Origin: Ifrita kowaldi
Taxonomy: Eukaryota > Chordata > Aves > Passeriformes > Cinclosomatidae
Length of the DNA stretch: 64,000 nt
Assembly (NCBI GenBank): GCA_013398055.1
Contig: VZRS01001745.1
Coordinates: 189,581 to 253,580, forward strand
Reading direction: 5' to 3'
Positions within the stretch are counted from its first letter, which is position 1. The number at the start of each line of letters is the position of its first letter. The notes beneath the pieces are model-generated. The model was not told where the DNA came from, did no database searches, and saw only the letters and a list, made by a program, of their open reading frames with translations. This document shows positions 35,260 to 46,724 of this stretch, in pieces. The position numbers and the translations under genes are program-made.

Positions 35260-38200
35260 CTGATGAGAGAAGGAAACTGGGATTAATACCAGAACTAAGC
35301 AAAGTAAGTACACAAAAGTTAAGGACTCAATTTTTCTTTCCTTTATAGAAAGTAGTAGTGAATAATGAACTGTTAATGCATGACTAAAACCCAGAATCAA
35401 AGTGCAGAAGCAACTTTGTCTCTTACTCTCCTCTTAAAATCAGAAGTGAAATTTTTGTAGGGAAGTTGCTAAAGCTTTTCCTGACTTTTACTGAGGACAG
35501 GGGCCACACTGAGAATCTTGAACATTCACAGAATGGGGTTTTTTTTGTCACTTTAAATATGTGTGTACCTCAACAGCACCAGAACAGCTTGCTATAGAGG
35601 ATTATATAGTTTCCCCCTTCTACATGTACTGACTGCCACACCCCAGCTGTTCCTTCATGCTGCTGCTTTAGTCCCAATGGCAGAAAGCAGTACTGTGGAA
35701 CATGTGTTTACTGAGTAAGGTGCAGTGCTGTTCTCATCTCTCCTTGTTTGGAACATCACTGTAATGCTCAGTTAATGCTACAGGGCCTCAGCTCCCACCC
35801 TTGCCCTTTGCAGAATGTGGGGACATGCAAAGTGACACCACCCAGACAGCACAACTGCAACTGCCTGTTCTCTTCTAGCTTTGAGCATAAGGAAACAATC
35901 CATGACTGCTTTTAGCTCTCTTCTTAAACACCATGCATATAAATCAAGTAACTTGCTCTTCAGATTCTTACCCCTGCTTCTGTCCAGTCCACGCACAAAA
36001 CCTTGTCTTCATGAGCAGCCAAGTCATACAGAGGAGCTTTGCAACTGGTGAAAAACAGGTTTGAAGTTAGGTGAGCAATCACAAACAAGTAATCCCAGGA
36101 AGAAATGCTATCACAGTGCTATCACACAGATGTGGTCAAGCAGTTATAAACACTTGGAGAGAGTACAGACATTGACCATCTGTGATGCCTCCTCTGCTTT
36201 CTCCAGAGCCAATCACATTAGTATTATCCCCTCCCACATCCCCAAAGAGAAAAGCAACAACATTTTTCATCTGCTTGCAAACAACTTTGAGACTGAAATT
36301 CAGTCAGTTGTTAGGAAGAATTTGTAATAATTTCCTTCTTCCATGTGTAGATGCTGCTCAGCTGTGCATGTTTTCCAGCCCTCTGGTAGACTACAAGTAT
36401 TTTTCTCCCTTTCATTATATGGTTGACTTCCAAAACCCTAGAGGGTTTTCACAAATGCCACAGGGGTTTCCAATGAATGTCTCTGACTGCTTTTGCTATT
36501 TCATGAGGGGTAGCTCACCCTGTAAGCTTACATGCCTTTGAACAGCAAGACACACAGCTTTATTTTACCTCCTTGTGTCCCAAAGCTTTACAATGTTGTC
36601 CAGAGAACCAGAGATGAGCTGATGCTCGTGGGTAGGTGACCACTTCACAGATGTCACCCAGCCTGTGTGAGAAGTCAGAGACAGGAGAACCAAGGAGCCA
36701 TCTGAATAGAAAGAGGAAAAAACACAGACATCAGCAGATGCTGAAACCAGCCCTTTTAAGATGTGTACAAAATCCAGTGTGATTGCAGTTCAAGTTAAGT
36801 GTTAAGTGAACTTTAAATAAAGTGAACAAAAATGTAAGCCACACAAGTTCTGGGGAAGAAAAAAACCCAAAGAAACAAACCAACCAAACAAAAAAGAAAC
36901 CAACCCCAAACCCCTCAAAATGTATTTTCTTGTCACTAACCTTTCTTTTCAAAGTTTTTTTTTAAAGCAAACAAAAAAAATTGCTTTTATTAACAACATG
37001 TAATATGTTAGTGAACTTTGGATTAGATTTACAGAAGCTAAACAAGTAAATGTTATTTACTATTTGTGGCCTTCCAGTACCTGAACAGAGCCTACAAGAA
37101 AGATGTGTTCAAGGCCAGGCTGGGTGGTGCTCTGACCAATTTGCTCTAGTGGAAGGAGGCCCTGCCCAGGGCAGGAGGGTTGGAACTAGATGATCTTTAA
37201 GGTCCCTTCCAACCCAGACCATTCTATGAAATGTGTCTGTGAAAATAAATCTGATAGGCTCGGTCATAATATCCACAATTCCATCTGTTTATGATATATA
37301 CAGTACCATGTCCAAGTGACTACTATTTCACTTTAATGATTATCAAACCAGCCTAAGTCTGAACCTTAACAAAAAAATTTCATTCTGCAACTGCACAGTT
37401 GAAAATTCATTAGTAAGTTTAAAAATAAAGGAAAACCCAAGCCCAGTTAGATTTCTAAATTATTAAGCAAGAAATTAAAACAAGAATACACAAATAAACC
37501 AGAATACAGGAAATAGATGTAACCTTTGTATTTAATAAAAGTCTCCAAATGGCTGGTTTCAAGCAGAGGGACCAGAAAAGTTTGTGAGATGTCTCTCAAG
37601 CGGACAAAGTTCTGACTTTGAAGAACATCTTTGAGACCATGCACGTTTTAGCTCACCTTTGCTGCGAGGATCCCATAGTCTGATATGTCTGTCAGTGCTC
37701 CCTGATGCAAGACGTCGACACAGGGGTGAGTAGGAGACAGAATTAAACACTTTGTTTCCCGTCTGTCAGTAGAGAAAATAATAACTCTAAGAGAGGAGCT
37801 AATATTTTACACAGCTTTTTTTTTTCCTCTGAGCTGGACGTCAGCTGAATCTACAGACAGAGTACAGTGATCTCACCAAAGTTGATTTGAGATCTCCAGT
37901 CTCAGCATCCCAGAGTTTAATGGTGTGGTCCCATGATGCGCTGCAAATTTCTTCAGCATCTGACCACAGCACAGAGGAGATGGCTTCTGTGTGGCCAGAG
38001 AGGGTTGCCAGGGGAGTCTAGAATTTAATGGTGACAGATTTGAGTGAGTTATCATCAAAAAAATCTATTATTTCAACAAATGAAAATGTCTGATTATCCT
38101 GAGACATACCAGCAGAAGTTTTAAAGCACCGTTAGCAAAGAGAAATTATTCATTGGGGCTACACTTCTAAAGTGGACAAACCTGGAGCTCATCTTACCCT

Positions 38201-41200
38201 TGTTAGTCCCAGCTGTTCAGTTTTCTGCTTTTTCCGTGGTCTGTTAGCTGCTTCTTCCATTTCATCCTCTTCGTCTGTAGGGACTGTGACAGAAGACAGG
38301 CAGACTTGAGCTAGAGGTTTTTGAATTCCATCTCCAGGTAACTAATTAAGCAAATCCCCATATTTATGGTGCCTACAACCATCATGCAGGTGATAACCAG
38401 ATCTGAAATCGTGTAATTAACCAAACCAGTAACTCAGCACAGTGATGTACAGCCCTACAAACTTACATCTTACCTGCAGACCAGATCTTTAACATCTTAT
38501 CCCAGGATCCACTGCAGAACTGTATGAACAGAAACATTTTGTTAGTTGTTGATCCAGAGAGACCTTGAAAGAGAGACCTGCTTAAAAAACTAACCAATGG
38601 GTTATAACACACAAATAATAGTGCTGGGCTCCTAAGAAATCCCCCAAAAATGTTTAGCGTACATCAAATTATTCTTTTTACTTCCTTTGTAGGAAAAATA
38701 TGTACAAAATATCTATTTCCTTCAACACCAAAAAGTTTTACTTTAACCTGTCTGATATTGAGTCAAGCTGGGACCACTGACTCCACCTTTAGTGGAAGTG
38801 CCTCACAACTGTTGAATTCCTGGGTGAAGGGAAAGAACCTCTTTACCACCTGCTTTTTCCAAGTACTCTGGAGATTTTTTTCCCACCAAAACCACCGCAA
38901 AAATTTAGGTCAAATTTGGAAATAGTTCATTACAGCACAAAATTAACATGAATTTGAAGTAAAATATACTTTAAAATTTAACTTGTTTTCCAAACAAAAT
39001 GATTCTGTGATTCTATAGCTTAACATTGATGTAACACTCCTAATTCTCAATAACCACCACTTATAACAAGACTGGAAAATTATCAGTGTGTCATAAAATC
39101 ACGCAGGGACAAAAAGAGGATTTTTGAGGTACAGGCTGCTCAATCTCAAAACACAAAGGTTCCTTTCCAGGAGGAGTCACTCACTTTGGTTCTTGTACAA
39201 TCAACAGCCACGGACTCGACACTGCCAGCGTGTCCCCTGCAGCAGTGAAGGGCTTTCACTTTGTTCTTCTCCACGTTCCACTCCCAGAGCAGGACAGTTT
39301 GGTCCATGGAAGCGCTGAGTAACAGGCAGGATAAACTATCTGAGGTAGAAAGAAGTTACACTCACGCCCAACTCAGCTTTCCAAAGACTTTATAAATAAT
39401 TACTCTAATCCTAGAAGAAACAGCAGATAGACAGAAACTCGTATGGGTTTCAGTCTACATCATGTTACCCTGCAAGTACAATTAATACAACTATATACAC
39501 CAGTATTTGCTAATGCAGACTGCAAGGTGGATGGACAACAACCATCTTAAAGTAACTACATTCATTACTGTTAAAGGACTATTTTATGCACACCATGACT
39601 TCATTTCTGACACCACTGATAGAGATTGAAATAATTACATTTAGATAATTAAATATTTGTGCTTAAAGAATGCTAACATTTTCTCCCCCAGTAAATCAAA
39701 CTACTACTATTCCCCTGCTATATATACTGACCTTGCTTCACCCATGCCACATCCTTCACCACTTCTGTATGCCCAGCTATCGTTGTGATGGATTTTCCTT
39801 CCACAGACCAGATCCGAGCAGTCTGATCGTAGCAGCCAGTTAATATCCTACAGGGTACAGCATTGTAAGCATCACTGTCTTTAAGACCAACAAATGTTTT
39901 TATGAAATAAAGCCTCAACCAGAAACTTGGAAAAATATTAGCACAATAGCTGTTTAAGAAAAATAGCTTGAAAGAGTAAAAAAATCTTTTTGCTACAGAG
40001 CAAAGCTTCATTAAAGCCTTACCACTGGGAGGCCAGGAGTACAGGCCAGAAAAACAAGCAGTGACAATACTGCATGTTCTGGTAGGTGAGACCTGAGATG
40101 ACTGATATCATTTACATAATTTAAAACTTAATTTGTTGTTTGTAGTATGTTGCCAGAGGTTCTCAAAGCATTTTCAAACCTCTACTTCATATATGAACAT
40201 TACCTAGTTGATTGGAAAACGAATGTGAAAACACAGTAGAAAAAGACAGTTATGGCTCTTTGGCTTTTTTCAAGGAAAATCTCTGCAGAAATGTATGCTA
40301 TTCTACTTGCTGCCAATGGGTGTCACATTGAAAGTCAAGGGTTTAAGCAAAAAAGAGAGATGAGGAAAACTTGCTTTCCTTTAAGAGAAAGGACACTAAA
40401 CAGCATTTGTTTTGTTCATTGGTATAAGCAGTATCTCATGTTCAGTGTCTCTAGCTGTTTTCTACCTGTGTTAAAGTCACTGTCAGTGAACTGCTTACAA
40501 AAGCAAGTAGATGACATACTTGACAGGTTAAAAAGAAAAAAGAAAAAGAAACAAAGCAAAGAGGAGAAAAAAATCCAGCCAAGGGATTATTAAAGAGAGA
40601 ACAGCATTCCATTTAGCACCATGGAGGAACACGAATAAGCAAGACAAAACTTAGAATTATCTTAGTGTGGTACCATTCTTCAGTGGCTTGAACAGAACTG
40701 ATCCAGTCATCGTGGAAGATGCATTCTTCTGGCTGAGGGGCCATGTATTTCTCCACATACTCTATTTCCACCACTTCTTCCTGAGCTCACAGACAAAATA
40801 CTTATTTAGTGATGTAGTGTGGTTTTGGTTTTTAAATCAATAACAGCAAAATTTAACTGTAGTGTGGAACAAATACGCAAGTTTATTGAGCAAAGGTCTG
40901 GGTATCTAAGTCACATCAGTAGAACTACAGTACTTAGAAAAAAAGTGTGAATTATATTGCTTTCCATATTTTTATCAAATTACTATTAATAGCAAGCTGG
41001 AAGCAAAACTGAGTGAAATCACTCTTCTTACATTCCTCTTCTTTTATACTTACTAATACAAAACCGGTGTCTAAAACACTTTGAACATTTTCTAGAGGTA
41101 ATATTAACCTTTCCCATTATACCCCACCGTAAGAGACAAAAATACATATTAATGATGAACTGAGTAAGACAAGAATTTCCCCTCTGAACTGTATACAGAC

Positions 41201-42809
41201 AACAGATTGGATAACTATGTTCCTTGCACTGCTCTGTGTTTAATCACTGCAGTTCATAATGGATTTAAAAATACAGGGAATTCTACTGGGAAAGTGGTCA
41301 GAAAAGAAATAAAACTGAGCAAGGAAATCTACCTAGCTGACAGTGTAATACCTAAATCAGATTGAAGTAAACTGGCTAAGTCTGTTCTACTGTCCTAGAA
41401 GGGGAGAAAGTGAGTATGACTTACTGTGGAAATATTTTCCATTTCCATGTGTGTGACCAACGGCAATCGCAAGAACTGGCCATTGATAAGGAAGTCAAAT
41501 TCCACATACTTGTGATCCGCTGAAACGAATCAGGGAAAAATCAGCGTTCAGGGGTCACTATTTATGTGATACCATCATGAACAGCATCATTTTGAGACTA
41601 GTTCAGGAAAATGGAGCCAGGAAGAGGTTTAAAAAAGACCCAAACATAAATAACCCTTCCCAAAACAAGAGCAAAACCCCCAAATAAATGGCAACACAAA
41701 CCAAAAACTCAACCCTTTGCTTTCTTCTCCCAGTTTTAAGTGGGCAGCACATTACTTCCACAGGATTATTTAAGAGGAAGGAAAATTTGCTGTTGGGGTT
41801 CAAATAGTTGTTTGCCTCTTACTGTATTTTCTCTGTAGCTATGTGTAATACAAACCCCAGTGGTGCTTCCTGACTGTTCTGTATGGATCTTGCCACTTGT
41901 TACCACCAGCTGAGCCCTGTATTTGTGGCAGCAGTAGGAAAATCCTAAGAATTTTTGGTTCATATTTCTCCCTTTGTAATGGCATAAATGACAAAGGCCC
42001 TGCATTTTGGCAGAAGCACTGCACTGTGGACTAGTTTTCTATTCAAGATTGTTTGCAATTTCATGGGTCAAAAGCAACTTGCAAAAGCCTCAAGAAGCAG
42101 GGTATAATACCACTGACCCAGTTTCTTATGGAAAATGGGATTTTCCAGCAACATTGCACAAGTGCCTTTCCCCAGATAATCTTTCAAGTCAGTCAGCCCA
42201 TTTCAGCACTGACAGAACGGCTGAGGTTTTATTAAAGGCTGTCATAAAACCCAAACCTTTGGTTTCATTAGATCTTGTGCCAGGTTTTGGGAACGCTTCC
42301 ATTCCCATCCGCTGTGGCAGCCTGGCCTGTGGCGCCGCGCGCACACAGTATTCTAGCCTTGGGTGCATTTCTGCTGGGAATGCTCAGCAGCCCCGGTACC
42401 CGCAGCGCTTCCGATCGAGTTCCAGGAGTGCCCTACTGTAGGCAGCCAGGCCGAACCAGCGGGGCAGGGCCTGCTCGGGCTGTCGCCGTCCCCGCCGAGG
42501 GCCCGCCCGGCTGTGACAGCCCCCGCGGGCCCGGCCTGGCCGCACACGAGGGACGCCGGGCTGCGAGGGGCCGCCCCCGCCGCGAGACCTACCGTGCCCT
42601 GCCGCCAGCAGCTTGTTGATGAGGTGGCTGAGGTCGGTAGTCTCGGAGGCCGCGGGCACCGAGAAGGGCACATCCTCCACGGCGAACCTGCGGGCACAGC
42701 GCGCCGTTACCGCCACTGCGCCACCCGCTCCCGACCCCACCCGCGGCCCGGGAGGGGAGGCCCCTCACCTGCGGTTCTCGGTGCGGAACCGCGCCGTGAG
42801 CTGCGCCAT
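35182..42809 (-). CDS. WDR12: WDR12, complete (13 coding exons)
   Basis: Thirteen exons sum to 1,272 bp, 423 codons plus TGA, the same length as human WDR12, with every splice phase consistent. The N-terminus MAQLTARFRTENRR, FAVEDVPFSVPAASE and KYVEFDFLINGQFL is the ubiquitin-like NLE domain (residues about 5-75). Seven WD repeats follow, with WD signatures such as ARIWS, ILLWEW-type VLLWEW, LKIWS, IKLWD, IRLWDP and VKLWDTR. A basic insert NRPRKKQKTE sits in the middle repeat region. The C-terminus is SGGADNKLYCYRY...SDVGA. WDR12 is the nucleolar PeBoW subunit (with PES1 and BOP1) needed for processing 27S/32S pre-rRNA and building the 60S ribosomal subunit. The start codon lies in a CpG island shared with CARF. 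Confidence 0.97.
35972..36044 (-). CDS. WDR12: WDR12 coding exon 12
   Basis: The acceptor is tttcaccag and the donor GCAGGG|GTAAGA. Encodes CKAPLYDLAAHEDKVLCVD then WTEAG. Confidence 0.95.
36569..36701 (-). CDS. WDR12: WDR12 coding exon 11
   Basis: The acceptor is ctattcag and the donor AGGAG|GTAAAA. Encodes DGSLVLLSLTSHTGWVTS, VKWSPTHEHQLISGS and LDNIVKLWDTR. Confidence 0.95.
37075..37231 (+). repeat. CR1 LINE 3' end in a WDR12 intron
   Basis: Plus-strand CR1 terminus: gttcaaggccaggctgggtg, gaggccctgcccagggcagg, gttggaactagatgatcttt, aaggtcccttccaaccc, then ccattctatgaaat. It is the best-preserved CR1 end in the window and lies antisense to WDR12. Confidence 0.95.
37657..37762 (-). CDS. 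WDR12: WDR12 coding exon 10
   Basis: The acceptor is ctgacag and the donor AAAG|GTGAGC. Encodes TGNKVFNSVSYSPLCRRLA and SGSTDRHIRLWDPRSK. Confidence 0.95.
37877..38017 (-). CDS. WDR12: WDR12 coding exon 9
   Basis: The acceptor is aattctag and the donor ACTTTG|GTGAGA. Encodes TPLATLSGHTEAISSVLWS, DAEEICSASWDHTIKLWD and ETGDLKSTL. Confidence 0.95.
38198..38283 (-). CDS. WDR12: WDR12 coding exon 8
   Basis: The acceptor is ctgtcacag and the donor ACAAGG|GTAAGA. Encodes the acidic-then-basic insert VPTDEEDEMEEAANRPRKK and QKTEQLGLTR. Confidence 0.95.
38474..38519 (-). CDS. WDR12: WDR12 coding exon 7 (46 bp)
   Basis: The acceptor is ttcatacag and the donor TGCAG|GTAAGA. Encodes FCSGSWDKMLKIWSA. 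It is a very short exon, but its phase fits both neighbours. Confidence 0.93.
39185..39339 (-). CDS. WDR12: WDR12 coding exon 6
   Basis: The acceptor is ctacctcag and the donor CCAAA|GTGAGT. Encodes DSLSCLLLSASMDQTVLLW, WNVEKNKVKALHCCRGHAG and SVDSVAVDCTRTK. Confidence 0.95.
39732..39847 (-). CDS. WDR12: WDR12 coding exon 5
   Basis: The acceptor is accctgtag and the donor CAAG|GTCAGT. Encodes ILTGCYDQTARIWSVEGKS and GHTEVVKDVAWVKQ. Confidence 0.95.
40674..40780 (-). CDS. WDR12: WDR12 coding exon 4
   Basis: The acceptor is gagctcag and the donor GAATG|GTACCA. Encodes EEVVEIEYVEKYMAPQPEE through HDDWISSVQATEEW, the start of the propeller. Confidence 0.95.
41425..41519 (-). CDS. WDR12: WDR12 coding exon 3
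   Basis: The acceptor is cgtttcag and the donor CCACA|GTAAGT. Encodes DHKYVEFDFLINGQFL to HMEMENIST. Confidence 0.95.
42593..42687 (-). CDS. WDR12: WDR12 coding exon 2
   Basis: The acceptor is gcccgcag and the donor CACG|GTAGGT. Encodes FAVEDVPFSVPAASE to LLAAGH of the NLE domain. Confidence 0.95.
42769..42809 (-). CDS. WDR12: WDR12 coding exon 1
   Basis: The start codon (cat at 42,807-42,809) opens MAQLTARFRTENR. The donor is CGCAG|GTGAGG. The exon's 5' UTR runs into the run of N that starts at 42,820. Confidence 0.95.
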
Positions 42810-42819
42810 CGCCGCCGCC

Positions 42820-43038
42820 NNNNNNNNNNNNNNNNNNNNNNNNNNNNNNNNNNNNNNNNNNNNNNNNNNNNNNNNNNNNNNNNNNNNNNNNNNNNNNNNN
42901 NNNNNNNNNNNNNNNNNNNNNNNNNNNNNNNNNNNNNNNNNNNNNNNNNNNNNNNNNNNNNNNNNNNNNNNNNNNNNNNNNNNNNNNNNNNNNNNNNNNN
43001 NNNNNNNNNNNNNNNNNNNNNNNNNNNNNNNNNNNNNN
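42820..43038. other. Assembly gap (219 N)
   Basis: A continuous run of N starting 11 bases upstream of the WDR12 start codon. Very GC-rich DNA often fails in sequencing. The WDR12 5' UTR and possibly the first CARF exon are hidden here. Confidence 0.99.
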
Positions 43039-46000
43039 TCCGCGCTCCTCAGGGCTGGGGCGCGGGCGGCGCGTTCCGGGGGTCCCTCGCAGGTGCTGGA
43101 GCGGCTCCTGTGCCCGCTCCCGAGCGGGGCCGGCCGCGCTGCCGGGCTGTGCCCGGGCCGGGCAGTGCCCCGTGTGGCGCCCAGGGTCGCTGAGTGGTGG
43201 TCTCTGCTCGGAGTCACTCGGGTTGTGTTTCTTTGCATGTCAAGCGACACACCCACAATAAACTGCCTACTAGAAGTAATAAACCCAACGCGCGGTGGAC
43301 TTTAAAAGAAGCTGTGAGTTAGGTGTTTTGGGAGAAGGCTGCTTGCGTGAGGAGCTGCTGTTGTGCTTGCGTTGTGCATAAATTTTTTTTTCCACCTCTT
43401 TGACAGTCCTTCGTGGCCTCAGGGGAACAGCTGGGATTTCCCTGCGTGGTGACTCCGGTTTTGGTGGCTCTGCTGTTGGGGCGGGCGGGTGTTGAATGTT
43501 GCTGTTTTGTGAGACTCTGAAATCTCATTTATTTCTTAAGCATGCTTCAAGGACCTAACATTTCAATGTCAGCAAAATTGACACAGGTGCATTTTCCAGT
43601 TATTGGTGTTGTCTAGAAAAAACTGACTTGAGAAACCTTTTAAGTGGGAGTGCCCAGATCGTCTGTGTATTCTTAACCGCATCTGCCTGCTCTTCCGTGA
43701 TAGAGATAGGCTAAATCTCAAACCTGGTGCGAGTTAACAAAGTTAACTGTAACTCCTTTACTGGAGAGTATCACTGTGCCCTAATTTCCCCCCCGATATG
43801 TTTTACTGTAATTCATGCCCTTGTGAATTTGTGCCACTGTGAATGGTTGTAGAGAAATGCCCTCAGAGGGAGCTTTGTCAGAGAGTGTGTTTTGATGGTT
43901 GTGAGCTATGCAGTTATCTTAAGTCTTCTTATAAAACCTCTGAAACATTTCACAGAAGACCCAAAAGAGATTGATGGTGAAGCATCGATCTGTATGTCAT
44001 ACTGTGTGTATGTGCTGTTAAGTGTAACCAACACCCCGCATGGAGTGCTCATGATGGTTATCGTGTTCACCTGTGCTAGCAGCTTCTGTGCCTGCTTGCT
44101 CTCTTTGTAGAGATGAACCAAGGTCAACAATGGCCATAGACTTCCCTTTATTTTGAGGGAAGTTCTTCCCAAATGGAGTCAGGGTGAAGGAAGTAGAGCT
44201 GTGGTGTTAAAATACACTCACCCATTATTTGGAAGTGGCCCTGGAGTGCTGGACTCGGGAAGCAACGTGTAAAGTGGTTTGGGTGGAGTTGTGTTAAGGC
44301 TAAAGCTGAGGCATAGAGAGCTGCCTGTGTGCTCTGAGGATGCAGCTCTTGCTCCCACTTTATACTAGCATTAAACTTCCACATGTCTCCTTCAGCCTGC
44401 TGTTAAATGTGTAATACAGCAGTGTTACAGTGGGGATTTTTGTGGTGCTCACTTAGTCTTTATGAAGAGATACTTACGCGTTATTTACATGTTCTTGACA
44501 AAACATCCATATGTATACATAAATATACAGGACTTAACTCTCTTGTTTGTGGAATTGGCTAGCAATATTTATATGACTATAAGATCTGTTAACTGTGTAC
44601 TTGTACACCTCTGTAGAAGAATATTTCTTTAAGACAAAAAATCATAGTCTTTGCTTGTGGTTGCACACAAGCACTTAGGTTAGTGAAACCTGGATGATTA
44701 AACCGTGAAGTCGATTTTCCAAGTGATGTGTGTGCCAGTGGTTTGCCTGGGTTACAGCAGTGATTAGACAAAATCATGGGGCAAAATTGCACCACGGGAA
44801 TTATTTTAAACACTAATACAAAACTTCAGGTATTTCTGGGCTGCTTATGAAAGTAAGCTGGATAAATATCACTGTGTATTTACCATACTGTTGGATACTT
44901 TTTTCCCTGAGCTTTGTTATTAATCATTGTTAGATACAGGATGTTGGGCTGCTTGGGTCATTGGTCTGTTCCCATAGAGCTGTCCTTGTGTTCTGTTGTT
45001 GGGTTCCAGCATGCTCAGAGTACGTGCCATCAGTATCTCTGGAACAAACTCAGTTTATCTCAAAGAACTAAATGTGCTGCTTCTGCAAAACTGTCATGTC
45101 TTCTTTACATCTTTGAACCGAGAGGAAATGGTTGAGTGATGATGAAATCTAGTTTTCTGGGTTTTTTTTTTTTTCATTTGCTGCTAAGATGCTTCAGACA
45201 TTTTAACTGAAACATCTTATAATTGTTCTCAGATCCGAAGCTCAAAAATACTTGGTAAATATGGGGTAACTTCATTTGGAACTTGGTCTGGAGTGTCATC
45301 ACTTGAAAATTGAATGGAAAAATAAATCTGCTTTAGATTAAAGTATTAATATATTGAGCATATGAGCAGCTTAACTTCTCAATGTTGTTTGTATCAGCAG
45401 GATGCTTTGTTCAGCTTCAAAAGCTAAGGAGATGTGGATTTACTTTGCCTGTGTCCTTTATACCTTTGCAAAGCAGAATAAATCTGTGCTTTAAGAGTTG
45501 TACAGTCCTTTTGAAGTTACTCTCTAGCCTGTTGCAGTCTCCTTACTAAAGCTGTAAACAGGGAAATACCACAGCCAGGAACGTCCATCTTGAGGAATTT
45601 ATTTGCGTGGTGTGGTGAAGAAGACACAGCTGGTAGGAGTCATGTGCTAATATAATGCAGCCTGCCTTTAAAATAAATACTGAAGGGAAAAATCCTGAGC
45701 ACCCTTCCCCCCCAAATGTCAGGAATTCAGTTTTCTTCTATTCAGTTGGATATGTTATGTGTGTGTAGTCTGGTATGTGTATACTCTTGTTAGGTAGGGA
45801 CCAAGTTAATTGTTGTTTTGTCCTGTTGCTTGTATTTGGGATTGGTCCCTGCTTTAAAGGGTGTGCTGTGTGCATGAGAGCATTGTTCTGTGGCTGTGTC
45901 AGTTCACTGTCCAGTATTACCTATCTGCCTAAAGGTTTGTAGTGTGCAACTGAGCATCTTGAAGCTTTCTTTGGGATAGGAGGTAGATCTCTGAAGTGCC

Positions 46001-46602
46001 GGGAGCTCTGTCTTTTTGTCTTTCATCACGTGATTAGTGCCAAATTTTGTTTCACGTATCTGGTGGTTTTTTGTGCCCAAAGCATACCACTGTAGACTAA
46101 CAACAGTAATTTTATTTCAGTTATATGTTGTCTCATAAGCCTTTAAAACAAATTTATTTACTTCAAGATGTCTGCATGACAGAGTTGCATAATGCAAATT
46201 CTGTCTGGTGATTGTGGAAGAAAGTGACTAATATATTTATAAAGCACTGCTGGCATGTGCTTAAATATCAAGTGTTCTCTAGATGTGTGTGGTTGTTCAG
46301 TGCTTTTGGACATATTCAGATGAAAATGCTGGGCGGGCGTATGTGTGTTTTGTATCTGTGTATGCAATGACAAATCAAGCAAATTGTCTCATATGAAAGG
46401 CTAAGCTGTACTCCTGGAGCAACACACTGAAATTTTTCTGCAGTGAGTAATAAAGTGATAAGGAGGCAAGGATTTCTTGAGAACTTAGCTGTTATCTTGC
46501 AACAGCATTAGAACTTGTAACACTAAATTTGTAAGACCTAAAGACTACACCTGCGGCAATCTCTTGACAGAAGGCTAAAATGGACTTTTATAATCTTTTC
46601 AG
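43039..46602 (+). other. CARF: CARF 5' non-coding region
   Basis: Lies between the CpG island and the first coding exon of CARF. It should contain non-coding first exon(s) and an intron. I cannot place the exon, though the GC-rich part to about 43,250 is the likeliest site. No repeat recognised. Confidence 0.5.
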
Positions 46603-46613
46603 GTCACCTTGTA

Positions 46614-46724
46614 ATGGAAGAAAGTGGAGCAGACCATGGCATTGCTATGGAAGGATCTAACGATTTGTTCATAGGCAGCTGTAATGGTACAGGAGAGTCA
46701 GAAACTAATGATCAGGTTTTTCAG
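46614..46724 (+). CDS. CARF: CARF coding exon 1
   Basis: The exon itself begins at 46,603 after atcttttcag; the donor is TTTCAG|GTGAGG. From the first ATG it reads MEESGADHGIA then MEGSNDLFIGSCNG and ESETNDQVFQ. Both ATGs have G at -3 and +4. Choosing 46,614 adds 11 residues relative to the position matching the mammalian start. Confidence 0.85.

Larger units (their letters stand above)
42290..43290. promoter_or_regulatory. CpG island, probable bidirectional WDR12/CARF promoter
   Basis: The sequence changes sharply from AT-rich to CpG-dense DNA covering WDR12 exons 1-2 and the start of the CARF side, then returns to AT-rich near 43,250. WDR12 is transcribed leftward and CARF rightward from it, a head-to-head arrangement also found in mammals. 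GC-box-like motifs are abundant and I see no TATA box. The centre, with both likely start sites, is hidden by N. Confidence 0.75.

Noticed and set aside
42363..43305. Long open frames across the GC-rich region and the N gap
   Set aside because: Translated N makes them appear open. GC-rich DNA has few stop codons, and WDR12 exons 1-2 account for the real coding part.
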